A DNA stretch of 64,000 nucleotides from Cruorifilaria tuberocauda. Its lineage: Eukaryota; Nematoda; Chromadorea; Rhabditida; Onchocercidae. Shown in pieces: positions 51,386 to 64,000 of the stretch; the stretch's first letter is position 1; each line of letters opens with the position of its first letter. Both the position numbers and the translations under genes were made by a program. A model generated the notes under the pieces. That model was not told the DNA's origin and made no database searches. It worked only from the letters and a program-made list of their open reading frames with translations. The DNA lies in assembly GCA_013365365.1 (NCBI GenBank), contig JABVXU010000242.1:1-64000 (forward strand), read 5' to 3'.

Positions 51386-53826
51386 GGTGATAGCGATTGT
51401 TTGCTGTATACAATTTATCATCAAATTTTATGATATGATATTTCAATGGACAGACAGTAAGTTTGCCAATATTTAAGTGATGATTATGCCCGATATCTTA
51501 TCAATCAATATATCGATGTTACATATATTCAGTTAAGTATTTTGATATATTGAATTTGAAATTGATATTGTCCCAATTTTAACGTATAGCGTTTATCTTC
51601 CTTTATACAATACATCATTTTACAATGTACAGAAGAGATGAATGGAAGAGAGATGGAATTCTATTTTCGTGCAGCATTTCAACTTCCTCTTTTCTTAATC
51701 TTTAAAAATGAAAATTTGTTAAACGGGGTAATAAGTATCAGTGTTACAGCCTTCGATCATTTATCGTTCCATTTAACAGCTTTGAAATATTAACTTTGGT
51801 TCTTTTTATTGTTTTATTAATGTTCCAGAATAATCGGCTATACATTTTAACTTTTAACTCTATCTTTTTTTATGTCATTTTGTAAAATATTTTGATTTTT
51901 GTTTTTTTTCTTGACGTCCAAAATTTGTCTTTTGAAATGATAACTCAAAAATCTCAAAGAAGCCATAATAAACCAACAAAGAGAAAACGAAAATTCAACA
52001 CTCAACAAAATAAATTCATATTGCATTGTGGAATTTGAATGTTGGAAGGTTTAATTTCTTAATTTGAACCAAGGATTTAAATCTTTATCTTTTATAATCT
52101 ACAGAATTCAAACCTCAATAAAGCATTCAGTAATGCATTGATGAAAAACTAGATAAATTCCAGCTCATTATTAATTCTTTTTTTTGTTTTTATCACCAAA
52201 ATAAACGAAACAAATTAATGAAGTGGCTTATCTTAGAAAAAAGACCTTTCTAAATAATTTAAATAGTCACTGATATATCACTGATATATTTCGTTTTAAT
52301 TAACAATTAATAATTCTTTATAACAATAAAACAAAAAATATATATTTAAAAATAAAAAAGTATATAAATACATTTTTTGCATATTCCTCGCTTTATTGCC
52401 TTCAAAAATATATATATTAATTAAAAAAAAATTACTGCAATTACACAATCATGAAAGAATTCTTTTTCTTTCATCAAAAATACATTGTGATTCAGAATAT
52501 TAAAAAACCAGTGATTATCATTTTATCACGTATTATACTTCTGCCCGTAGCACTGCAAAGTTGATATGATGGCATGCACAAATTCAACCTTTAACCTTTC
52601 GATTGTAATGAACTTTTTTTGAAAATTATTACAACCTATAAAATTCTACACAAAATCGAATCATTCTTTATCGAACACTATCAAAAGCATCTTAATGCTT
52701 TCATTTCAATCATTACATTCTTATCAAATAAATTAGATATGATTAGAAAAGATTTAATCAAATTAATGTTTGAAAAAAAAATAATTAAACACTAAATGAG
52801 CAGAGTTTGCATGATACATCAATTAACCACTTATCCGCTTCGATTAATCCTCAACACACACATTCTCAATGATGTAATCTGTTTAAAGATAAGAATGATA
52901 AACTTAACAATTACCGACGTATTCAATCATATATAATATAATGAATAAAGTCTAAGTTTAGCATTATTCGCAAAATAGACATATTAATGGATCTTACAAA
53001 ATCTGTTACTGATAATGATAAAAAAAATATATCTTTCCTTTTCTTTAGTTCAGTAATTTATAACAAAAAAATTCTTGAATCAAATAAGAAATGATAAATG
53101 GTGATAAAGTTTCATTAATCAGTAGCAGTATTGTTCTTAAACATTTAGTTATTTAATAAAGCTATTGATGGTAATTTAGCATTTCATATTTTAGATATTT
53201 GAAACTTAACATTTGTTTATAGCGAAGAATGATGAATAAACTACCGTAACAAGTAAGCTTTCTGATCGGATATATTATCACATTAATCGATATTATCGTA
53301 TTATGCATTGAAGTATAAATGATTACAAACAATTGATAAAACAAAGTTGAAGATACTATTTGTGCTGTATGAAAAATATGAAATTGAAAATCAGTTAATA
53401 ATGATAATAACTGAAGTTTGCATTTCTTTAATTTCGATTATTCCTTGATTTTTATTCTCAATACTTTTCCTAATTTCAATATCAAACATGTGGAAAGGTA
53501 TAGCTTCGAAATTTCGAAACAGTTTGGTCTTTTCACTTCAGCATACTTTTTTAAAAATGAAAATTAGTAAATAAATAGAAATAAACTTCCAATTTCAAAT
53601 AGAATATAAATTTAATTAGCTAAGATTATTGAATTATTATATGATTATCAATTCATCACAAATTAATCACATATTTGAAATGATTCAGTTAAAATTGTAA
53701 AATCATTCAAATTAATCAATAATTCTTATTTATAACTGTTTCTAATCCTTTGATATAATAAAATCAGTAATTTCAATTTTTGATTTTATACAAGGATGAG
53801 ATTAGGTGTATGCTCATCAGATATAT
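51386..53826. other. Intergenic region between the collagen and qua-1-like genes
   Basis: 2.4 kb of very AT-rich DNA that should contain the collagen promoter and the 3' UTR of the Hint gene. I see no coding exons, RNA genes or clear repeats; the short frames are not supported. Confidence 0.6.
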
Positions 53827-56800
53827 TTAATATTTGATGAATGGAACAGCGAAACGACCTAGATGATATATGGAATCAATGAAAGTAGGTAAATGTTGAA
53901 TAGGCTCATCAAGTGATTGTATAAGTCGACCGAAAATCCGATGTAGGAAGATAAGGAAATCATAAACTAATTTTTGACTGAAGTGACTTTCTACTTGTGA
54001 AAAGCATGAAGTAAGCACACCATCTGCTACAATTGATCCTTCTACAGTTATCGGTGAATAAATGCCTTTCAAATATTGTCTACCAATCTGAAAATAGCAC
54101 TCTTCAACCTATCAATCGTTTAATAACTATTTTTTTAAACTACTATTTATATAAAAGTATTATCCATATGAAATAGTATAAATAATGTTCATATCATTCA
54201 GTATATTATTCAAACATATGTAATAGTTATTTAAAAAAAACATTCAAATAATAACTATAATAGAAAAAGAAAGGTAAAACCTTTACTATACGATCCACCT
54301 GTAATTGATGATTTGATGTCACTGTGAACACACAATCACCCGTACGTGCCTTATGTGCAAATTTTGATTTCAGAAGCCATTGATCAACAATATCAGCAGA
54401 ATCAGACATACTCTCATGCATCTGTTTGCAATCACCTAATGGTAGAAGATGCAATTCTGTTAGACTTAATTTCCGACCTGATTCCGTTTCCAATACTACA
54501 AATTTAGCACGAGTTTCCGGTTCTCGATGATAAAACATCTCCACTCTTTCATATCTCAATTGACTTTTACTTATCGGTACAAGAACCTGTAAAATACAAT
54601 TTTTATAACTGAGAGCAATAAATGAAGAAAGTATTCGAGCAATCTTAGAGAAATCTCAATTAGTTGCGCATTTTTAATAGGTAACGAAGAATTTACGAAA
54701 TCGCCCACTGAAATTTCCTTCATTGTTTTTTCACCATTTTGTGTGTAAACTTTTGTATCGGCACTAAAACAATTCATAGGTGGCACATTGGGTTCAGCTT
54801 GTCGTTGCTTTTGATGAGCAATCTGAGCTGGAGGTGGATCATGACCTGTATGACCTTTACGGGTTGAACTTTTCGATGCTTGAGCATTTCTAGATTTCAA
54901 TTTATCGTTTGATTTATGATGCTTTTTATATTCTTGCTGATTTTCTTGCTTTTTAGCGGATGGTTTTTGCTTCAAATTAGGTACCTAAAAATAGAAATTA
55001 TCAGTTTTCCATATTCAAATTTTAATTGCTAATTTTCATTTTTCACATTTTGCAACAGAGTTTCAAAAAAATTAAACAATAAATTATTGTTTGCTAACAG
55101 AAATCAATTAACAAGAACCTTTGTAGACTGTTCATTATTGCCTTTCTTATCAATAGCTACCGCATTTCCTGATGCCACTAATTCTTCTGCAAAATTCAAT
55201 TTTGATGAATATGAAACAGTTCCGCAAATTTTTATTTCATAATTTTTGTATTTTCAGGTTGATTTCACAGTATCTGTACAGATCAGGAATGGCAAGTTAA
55301 TTTCACTCATTCAAAAATCGACGATGATGTAATTAAATGAATTGTTGTAGAGAATTTTTTTTTGATCCTTCCGGAATTTTACAGTGCTCAATAATCAATC
55401 AGTCATCCGGAAGATCACAATGTTCGATAATTCATTTGCACATTCCAAGGAAAATTTAATTTATTGCAAGTTTCATCTTAACTGACAAATATTATCAATG
55501 AAATCAATTAAAGTTAACTTATCAAAAAATGCATGCGATGCAGAAAACAGTAAAATTCGAAAAATGGAACTTATAAAAATTAATTTAAATCTTGGTAAAA
55601 AGTCTTAAAATAAAATGAAAAATTCAAAAAATAAAATAAACTTGACTATTTTTAAAGTTGTAATAAATACCTTTCGATAACTTTTTTTTCATCACCGCAC
55701 TTCTTCCTTTTTTTCCATCCTTTTTTTTGGTTAATGCCTGCAAAATTCAAATAAGAAAAAATATTACGAATAAATTTAAGGTCGAAAAGATATAACAACT
55801 AATTAATGGACTAAATCACAAAGGAAATGACCTGACATTTGGATGATTTGTGACATCTGCGCCTCAATGATCTGTATGAAGATATTCATTTAATGCTCCT
55901 TATCTGCCTAATATGATATCAAATTTGAGCAATATAAATATCAGTAAGATGATTACTCAGATAAATGAAAATTGATTAATGAAATCAAAAGCAGCTATAA
56001 CAAACTCATAAAAATTTAGTTAAAAAATTGGACGGGGAAGTTGGAACTTTCGAAGGTCTAATTGGCACTGAATTACAGATCATTTATCTTTTAGTTTTAC
56101 TAAATGAAAGTTTTAAAAAATTCAATAAATTCAAATTTTTGAAAATACCTTCTCATCTTAAAGTAACTATTTTCTATTTCTACACCTTCAAAAATTTTTT
56201 CGACTTACTGTCATTTTCGTAGCGCCAGTAATGACATGACCACTTCTGTGACCTCGACGTTCTTTTATAGTTGAAATACTCCGAGAAGTTGTCGTATAAC
56301 TTGTTTGACTTACTTCACTTCCGCTACCTGTGTTCATGAAATATATTAAATCCATGAAATTTTATCAAGTGATTTAAGTAAAATAGAAAAAACCGATTAA
56401 ACTGCTTAAAATGAACGTTTGCGTCAATTTTGTATTCAGGGAAAAAAGATTGAAAAAATTTGTCCCGTTTGATTAGCAGAGAATAAAAAAACCTTTTTCT
56501 GTTGTTTCGGAAACACCACTCGTCTCATTCCCCGTTTCTTTCGATAGATTAGCAAATAAATCCTTCTTCCATTCTGTTCCATTTGTTTTACTAGGATCTG
56601 ATTTAGACTTCGAATTTTCCTGATTATCCAATCCGGAAAGCTGTTGCTTTTCTGGCAATGATTCGTTTTCACTATCATTACTGACAAATTTTTTAGGATG
56701 TTCTTTCAGCTTTCCTTCTTTTTTCCCAGCTTTTTTTTTATCCATTTCCTCCACACCGTCGTATTCGCCATCACCACAATCACTGGAATCTTTCCCTTTG

Positions 56801-59800
56801 TCAGTTGTAGGATAACCACTCTCTGTTCTATGAATGGATGTTTTGTTACCTTCTAATTTTTGTTTACCTGAAAATAAATGAATTGTCCTAATCACTTTCA
56901 GTTATTTATCAAATCATCACGTATGGTCCTAATTTGTCGCATTTCAACTTTATCACTTGAAGCAAGAAAAATTAGAAATCATTAAACTGGGTTAATAATT
57001 TAAAGTAAATGAATTGAATTACTAATTAAAAATGATAAAATTAATAATTAATTTAAAAGGATAAAAACAATATCATCTCGTTTAACAATATATTTAAAAA
57101 TTAACTCTCGTATATCACAGATATGATAAGGAAATTTCACTTTGAAATAATTATATGCAATGTTTATAATAAAATACGATAAAATTTTGTACAAATACAA
57201 AAACAGAAAGTAAATTGGAAAAGTACTCAAAACTGATTAATTAACTAAAAATTTTAGTGAAATTAACAATAAAATAATCTAACATTAGTATCCCTTCTAG
57301 AAATTTCCTTACCCTTTGCAGTAGAAGTTTCAATTTCATTATCAATCTGATGAATGCGATATCGACGACCGCTTTCTTTAATTCCATCTAAATCACCAAA
57401 TTTAATCATTCGTTCGGTGCTCCATTCTGACCATCTGAAATTAGGCAAATATAATTTCCTCTTTCATGAATCCATGAATCATTTAATCTTATTTCATTTA
57501 GGCAACAATTTAGCTATAGTAATTTGTTATTAGGTAAGTAATAATTAAAATAGATAAATGTAGCTAATATATGCTAATAAGTAAATGCACGCTATGGTCT
57601 AATTCATATGATATAATGAAACTCTTCCACTTGATAAAGAAGTCATTCTAATTTTTATTCAATACTCTTACGTCTAAAATCATTTCTATCATAAACTCAT
57701 TTAGAATATTAACTTAGATTTATTCAATGGATTATTGTGTTATATCAACATTTACTCTTAAATTCAAATATTATATAAAAGAAGAAATGTATATTTTTCA
57801 TTGCTTTTATATTAAATATCTTTTTTAACTTTTTTAAATATTATTTTCAATTGACAGCGATGGAAATTTTGATTTGATATATTGCTTTTTGATATTTAAA
57901 ATTAATATCAAATATTTAAGAAATAAAAAAAATTGAATTGGCCTTTTTTGAAATTGAAATAGATTGTACGGGAGTGTCTATTTCATTAATTAGATTAAAA
58001 ATGAATAGTTGAACTTACTTTTTATAGGACCATTCTGCCCAGGTGGCAACAATCCACTGTCCATCACCGGTCAAATTCTGTATTGTAAGCTTGATGTGGT
58101 TTAAGCTATCATTGATAGTTGGCTCTTTTTTACTCAAATTTACATGATTTACATCATGGATCACCTTTGTCATTTTTTCAGTATCGTTTTGGCACTGTAT
58201 ACTACAAATAGTTACCCGATAGCCAGCCCTAAATATGTAATTAATTTATTTTAAATTTTAAAAATTAAAATTTGTTTTCAATTATCATTAACAATTTCTT
58301 TTATCAATAAAAAAATATCAAAAAATATAATCAATTAAAAGAGTTTTTAAATAATTACAATTTCATGTTCTTTCAAGATCACTAAAAATGATGAACTGCA
58401 AAAAGATGAATCCGGAAATATCTAACCCTTTTTGAAAAGAACTAAAAAATTTCTACGTATTATCTTGATTTAAATTAAAAAGCTTACTCGTTTCGCTCAA
58501 CACCTTTTATCACAAACTGTGACGGTTCCTTTTTACGCAGTAAATAAAGCCTGAGGCGATAACCGGCAAAATCCGCGAATTGTTCTGGCATTTTATTAGC
58601 ATTCTTTAAAAACGCATAACCCTCTTTATCTTCTTTTTCTAATTTTTCAGCGGTTGTACCGTTTGAACCATCCGGTAAATCATACAAAAAACAATCGTTT
58701 CCCGTATGTGATTTTATTTGAACATCTTCATTAATCGACAAATTACAACATGTATGCATTACTCTATAATATTGATTTTTTTCATTTATTTAATTAACTA
58801 ATTAATTTAAAGTCAATTAGTTAAAAATAAAAACTAAAATATTTTATAATATTAGATAATAACAATAATAATGTTGGTGTGAAGATAAAATTAGATTTGT
58901 TCTTGTTTAAAATCCGATATGATTAAAAGGGACATTACCTTCATTTTAATAATTAAAATTAATTATTTTAATGGCATCTAAAATCAATAGAAATTTAGAA
59001 TTAAAACTCTATTCAAAACATTTGATGAAATGATTAGTTTATTATAATATTGTTCGCTTTAGTATTTCAGTATATCGTTTATTTTCCACCTCATTAGCAT
59101 TTGAGTATATTCATGTTTATTTTATTTGGTTAAAAAATATCTTAGTAAATTTTAAGATGCTGTGATTAATTTCTCAAATCTGAATTAAATTTTATTATTA
59201 GAGATAAGTTTGTCTTATCATTAGGTTAGGCTTATTGATTAAAGGAATAGAACTATTTTTTGCTAATATCGAATATTATTAATGGGCAAACTTACGGTGC
59301 AACAGGTGTTAACTGTTGTATATGAGCAACAAAATTGGTTTTCCCACCGCAATATGATTGTAAGAGATTATAATGACATTTCTACAAATAGGTAATAATT
59401 GTAAGGTAAGAGAAATACGGGAAGGTAAATGAAGGGAGGGAGTAAGGGAAAGGCTAAGGAAATTTTCATTTTTCGAAAATTAAAAAAGTTTTCCTTTTAT
59501 TTAAAATACCAAAAAAGCAAAGGAAAGGATAATTGTAAGATTAAATCTTTCTTTTTCTTTTAAGTATAAGCATATCACTATTAATGATTACTAATTTGCC
59601 AGTGATTAATGATGTATTACAATGATCAAAGATATTTTTATCATAAAGGATGAATAATCAGAAAAGAGTTGAAGTTTGCTCTTTGTAAAATAAATGACAA
59701 AATTTATGCAATATATTACACTAATGATATGGAACGTACCAAAAACCGAAGACCGCAAAGGATCGGTTTTTGACAATGCATCCGAATGGTATCATTCCCG

Positions 59801-59910
59801 AAATTTTGTACCACAATGATTTGATCATCATCACAACGATACGTTATCGTTGCTGACTGATCCATTAGCAGTGATAATGATAAGAAAAGTACTATTGACC
59901 TCATCAACAT
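53827..59910 (-). CDS. qua-1: Hedgehog-related secreted protein with Hint autoprocessing domain (QUA-1 type)
   Basis: A nematode Hedgehog-related protein of 782 residues. Exons: 59910-59740, 59381-59296, 58763-58488, 58228-58019, 57434-57313, 56867-56493, 56327-56209, 55737-55671, 55186-55119, 54984-54697, 54586-54281, 54087-53827; 2349 bases, phases agree. Residues 1-20 are a signal peptide (SIVLFLSLSLLM). A Cys-rich N-terminal domain follows (NFGNDTIRMHCQK, QSYCGGKTNF, MHTCCNLSI), then WSEWST, then a Lys/Glu/Ser-rich linker (about 290-565). The Hint domain starts at C570 (NCFSADTKVY), with VGDFVLVP, the TxxH motif T637-E-L-H640, and GIYSPITVEGSIVADGVLTS, equivalent to the Hedgehog GVYAPLTAHGTIVVDGVLAS block. 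The last ~55 residues would be the adduct-recognition region. Established: Hint cleaves itself at the Cys via a thioester. QUA-1 rather than WRT/GRD/HOG is inferred from the N-terminal domain and linker. C. elegans qua-1 acts in molting. The end of exon 11 (54281) has one alternative donor two codons earlier. Confidence 0.85.
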
Positions 59911-60170
59911 GCTTGTTTTATTGAAACCCGATTATAAAAAGTATTTTACCTAAAATGATGAGGTTTACTAGTGATTTCCGTGATTTTGTACATGCGGAAA
60001 TTAATGTAATAAAAATAACGATGATAATTAATAATAATAGTGATAGAAATAACGATTATAATCTTAATCACAATATTAATAATAGTAATAATAACGTAAT
60101 AGATGTTCGTTATCAATATGAGGCAAACTTTGATAAATTTTTTAAGGTTCATAATGAAAAATCAAAAAAC

Positions 60171-63100
60171 TTATAATAAATATGATAATGTATGAATTTC
60201 TGGACAATTATCAAAGTGCTCAATGTATTTGAGGATTGCCTTGATTTCAGTTCCTCGTTTTCCTAACCAAAAGATAAAATTTCAATAATAATGATGGGAT
60301 AAATGATAAACATTCATTGCTTTATACGATAACAATTCAATAAAAGTTTTTATCAATTTTCAAACAAAAAAAACCTAAGTAATTTCATCGGAATAAAATG
60401 ACTTGCAATCCATTAATACTACTGATGATAACTGAAAGGATTTCCGTGAATTTGAAAGATGAATAATTTTTGATTTGTTGTTGTCCACCCAATTCATCCA
60501 TTCCATTATTTTATCCACTAGGACTTGTGACACGTAAATTTTAATTTCTTGTTTTTTAAATTTCTGCTCTAAATCTTACTTTTGACCTCATCCACTTCTG
60601 TTTGAAGAGATGCACTTTCATGCAAAAAATAAAAAAAATTAAAAAGGAATCAGGAAGGAAATTATACTGCAATTCATTGTGTATAAGAAAATAGGGAAGG
60701 CATACATTTATCGATAAATTAAGCCGAATGGCCTAATTCTTACAATAAATGCTTATTATGATTTAAAAGAATTAAAAGGTGCAATAAACCGTTAAATTCA
60801 AAAATCTCAGTTTTCAAATATAAAAAATAAATAGCCATTAAAATTTTTTCAATTTAAATTTATTCCCTGAAATTCAAGAAGGGACATTTCACAGTTTAAA
60901 ATTGGTCATATTTGATTAAATGTATGAAATATTATTCAAAATTTAATAGCTATAATTAATTGCAAGACTAAGCTCTCTATCTTATCTTCTCTTCTTCCTT
61001 GCTCACAAATTTTATCTTCGATTATAATTAACGAGCTTTAATTACTCGTACATAGCATTTCGATAAGTCACCAAAGGAATCCATACAATAAATGATATCT
61101 TCTAGAAACTTTTTCGCTACATAATGATTGATGTTTGGGACATCACAGATTAATATGAATTATCTATGGCTGATAATTTATATTAATCTAAAATCGAGCA
61201 ATGCTTTCAGGGGAAGTAGCATAACTCATAAAATGACTCACAAAAAGTAAATCTCACATTCCTCACTTTCAGATATCATCAGATTTCCATTTGAATTTAA
61301 CCAAATTCATTAATACATTAATCAAATGTATTCTAATTTCATCAGAAAAAGAGAAAGGAAAAAACTATCTGTTCGATTTACAATCGATAGATTCTTTAGA
61401 AATATGCAAAAGATTCGGAAAAAAAATTGTCTTTTAAAATCATTTCGTTTCTCTTTGCATTTGTTGTGTGAGGGAAAGTGATAAAAACAAGAGAATTTTG
61501 AAATGAAAAAAAGAAATCTTTCGAAGTGATGGAAAAAACGATTAATCGCAAATTCCGTTGCATGAATAATAATAATAATAAGAACAAGAAAGAGAATATC
61601 ATCCATTAATGATAATTGGTAATAATAATAATAATCAATAACAGCTATGATAGTAATCATAATAATAATAATGATAACAGAGCAAATAATTGCAGTAATT
61701 TTGGTTGTGAAAATTGTAATAATTTAATGATAAGAAGGATTGCTTTAGGAAGCAGAAAGTATGGCTAATAATTCAAATTGTTTGGTTATCACCGCCTCTA
61801 TTTAAAAGAATAACAAGAATAGTAGAATAATTAGATCATGTAAAATGTGTGAAGGCCTCATTCGTTCCTCTCAATTCATTTGTTACCTGTTGCTTCCTTC
61901 ACCTTTTAATATCTTACCTGTATCCATTCATCTATTTCTTAAATACTAACCTTTGGAATATGTCAATGTAAACACATATCATTATTTATCGTTAGAATAT
62001 TTCATCCTCGTTTACTTCCACATGTCCTCTTTATCCCTTCAAATTAGCATTTTTGTCCCCAATTTTAATCAAAATATTCTTTTCACTCAAATTTTAAACA
62101 TCTCAATGCAAACATTTTTCACTCTTGAAAAATTGTACTATAAAAATGAGTGATAACGATCTATCCGATTTATAAATTTGACAAGTTTTTCCACTTTTTT
62201 TAATTTTTTACAAAAGAGTTCAAGAGTAAACAAACATTAATGAAACGGAAGAAAAAAAGTCATGAAACGTTAAAATAGAGAAAAAAAGTTTTCTTGATTG
62301 ACAGTTCAGGTAAAGGAACAAAAGAATTTTTTCTGTATGTTCAAAGAGATGTTCGAAGAGAATGATTTAAAGTTTTTTCAAGAATGAATTTAATTAGATT
62401 GCCTTCCTTTTCATTCCCAATTCTTCCTCAATGAATCTAATTTGTGATGATATGATGAAAATTGAAAAATGATAATTTTATTTGAAAAAATTTTTGATAT
62501 TTTCACTAATATTAAGCTAAATAATATAAACTAATTAATTGGTATTATTTACTGATTCATATTTGAAATTAAGCATTTTATCACTATTTTCTCCTCATAT
62601 TTATTATTCGTTCATTTAGTGATAAGAAATTTATTCCAATGAAAGTAGAAATTATCACATTTCTTGGACAATCATACTCAATCTCATGACTATCTTTTGA
62701 AAATTTGATATGAAATTAAAGGAAAAAAGGCGAATAATTAAATACGCATTAAACAGGCCAATTTTCAGAGAATTTTAAGAATTTATTTTCTAGAAATTAT
62801 CATTCGTAGGAAAATGATAGATTTGTCTGATCCATTTTTGTTGAAACAAATGACGAAAGTATCCGAAATCATACTCTTATCAGTACTGAAAAAATAGAAC
62901 AATTACAAACTCAATTAGTATTTCCAATAAATTATTTCAAAATTTATCAGTGTTTTGATACCATTTATGAACAAATTTAAATGTTTGCTATAAATCAGAA
63001 ATCAAAAATTATCCATTTTAAATTTCAATATTGGTACCAATCGATATTATTCAAAATTTCACTGAACTAAATGTTAACTTTACTAAATATAAAATAGAAC

Positions 63101-63454
63101 TAATTGAAAAATAATTGCATAAATAAATTTCAAAAATAATTGAAAAGTACAGGAATAAAGAATTGATATCCTCAATTGCGCTTGTGCGCAAATGGGAAAA
63201 TCTGGAGGGAAGGAGAGGGAGAGGGAAAGGGAGAGAGAGAGAAAGAGATTGAGGAAGAAAGAGAGGACAATAAAACACTTCAAAAGTGATGAAATGAAAG
63301 GATTTTTACCAAATTTCATGTTCGTAATGAGAAAATATTGCTCTAATTTCTGAAATAACTCAAAAGGATGGAACTTTTTAAGAGGTAGTTGAAAAAAAGG
63401 AATTAAATCTATTATGTTTACCTGTTCATAAATGACCTCATCCAATTCAGTCAT
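60171..63454 (-). CDS. Weak candidate small gene of unknown function
   Basis: Three exon-like segments join in phase. Exon 63454-63422 (MTELDEVIYEQ, in-frame stop just upstream, donor CAG/GTAAAC). Exon 63349-63310 (acceptor TTATTTCAG, reading KLEQYFLITN, donor GTAAAA). Terminal exon 60262-60171 (acceptor TTTGGTTAG, reading KRGTEIKAILKYIEHFDNCP and ending in TAA). Joined directly they give 54 residues, but the 3 kb second intron suggests missing exons or a false model. The terminal segment has non-simple composition and codon-like texture. I do not recognise the protein. Confidence 0.25.
61566..61680. repeat. AAT trinucleotide-rich tracts
   Basis: Runs of AATAATAATAATAATAA at about 61566-61582, 61620-61637 and 61660-61673, separated by short unique sequence. 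Confidence 0.8.
63203..63267. repeat. GGGAGA-type purine tract
   Basis: GGAGGGAAGGAGAGGGAGAG followed by GA units. Explains the Leu/Ser/Pro-rich minus-strand frames over it. Confidence 0.85.
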
Positions 63455-64000
63455 ATGAACCCATTGTTACTTAGGTAAGGATAAAATAGGAGGAGAAAGG
63501 GTCATAAAGTGCAATTTACTTTCGATACGAAAAATAGCTGCAATGCAAAATTCATTAAAGAATAATTGTGAAAAGGTTGTGATGACCTGTTATGACCGTA
63601 TTTGTTTAAATTATTTTTTTCATTCTTACAGTACAAAAAAATTTTGGTTTAGTGTGAGGTTTAAAATTGTTAAAATGGGAAGGATGTATGAAATTATAGG
63701 ACAGAATTAAATCAGAAAAATTCTCTCCTTTTTTTTCCACGAAACAATTCATTTGTTCATGGCCCAATTAATAGGGTGAAATATATGTTTGAAGTTTCGT
63801 TTGAAAAAAAAAAAACTTGAAACTATGAAAGTCAAAAAAGAGCAAAATGAATGGAATGATATCACAGTGATATACGAAAAAATCTGTTGAAGATGGTTGC
63901 CTGAAAAATTCGATGGATGAAAGAAGTTTGAGATAAAAGGAACTAAGAATATTCTCTCTGAAAATGAAACATTGTCAAGCTTAAATCTTTCAAATTTACA

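Larger units (their letters stand above)
59911..64000. other. AT-rich region upstream of qua-1 with simple repeats and one weak gene candidate
   Basis: 4.1 kb with AAT/ATA-rich tracts at about 60000-60110 and 61566-61680, and a purine tract at 63203-63267. The qua-1 promoter should lie near 59.9-60.2 kb. A weak multi-exon candidate on the minus strand is listed separately; the other frames are compositional. Confidence 0.55.

Noticed and set aside
61322..61660. 112-codon minus-strand hydrophobic frame
   Set aside because: Built on AAT repeats and T-rich sequence (Tyr, Ile and Phe runs); no gene-like features.

Overview
This is an AT-rich piece of a nematode nuclear genome, most likely a parasitic spirurid/filarial-type worm. 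The basis is short exons with TTTCAG-like acceptors, acceptors a few bases ahead of start codons (spliced-leader style), a cuticle collagen and a nematode-type Hedgehog-related (Hint) gene. Species assignment is inference. All gene models below were spliced by hand; most junctions were checked for GT/AG (or GC/AG) sites and for reading phase.

Left part (1 to 28168, minus strand): one giant gene for a Spen/SHARP-family RNA-binding transcriptional cofactor (family of C. elegans DIN-1, Drosophila Spen, human SPEN). I can place 42 exons whose lengths sum to 8631 bases (2877 codons) with consistent phases. It has four RRMs near the N-terminus, a proline-rich segment, and a long Lys/Glu/Ser-rich body. 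The C-terminus, where the SPOC domain would lie, is beyond base 1. Large introns carry microsatellites.

Middle left (28169 to 34571): a 6.4 kb divergent spacer with a duplicated ~0.4 kb element, a degenerate ~50 bp tandem repeat, and purine/pyrimidine and CA-type simple repeats. I see no convincing gene there.

Middle (34572 to 40435, plus strand): two housekeeping genes in tandem. They are mitochondrial ATP synthase subunit d (atp-5-like, 191 aa, four exons, one GC-AG intron) and COP9 signalosome subunit 3 (csn-3, 465 aa, ten exons). The second has a spliced-leader-type acceptor 4 bases before its ATG.

Middle right (41839 to 51385, minus strand): a TTP-like protein with a single CCCH zinc finger (379 aa), a mitochondrial small-subunit ribosomal protein of the mS38/AURKAIP1 type with an unusual C-terminal extension (312 aa), and a cuticle collagen (397 aa) with a signal-anchor, a furin-type site and a long charged non-collagenous tail.

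Right part (53827 to 59910, minus strand): a secreted Hedgehog-related protein of the QUA-1 type (782 aa), with signal peptide, Cys-rich N-terminal domain, Lys-rich linker and C-terminal autoprocessing Hint domain. Beyond it (59911 to 64000) is mostly AT-rich spacer with a weak three-exon candidate gene.

The genes do not form one pathway. The set mixes nuclear regulation (Spen, CSN3), mitochondrial function (ATP synthase d, mS38), RNA binding (CCCH) and cuticle/secreted matrix (collagen, QUA-1).
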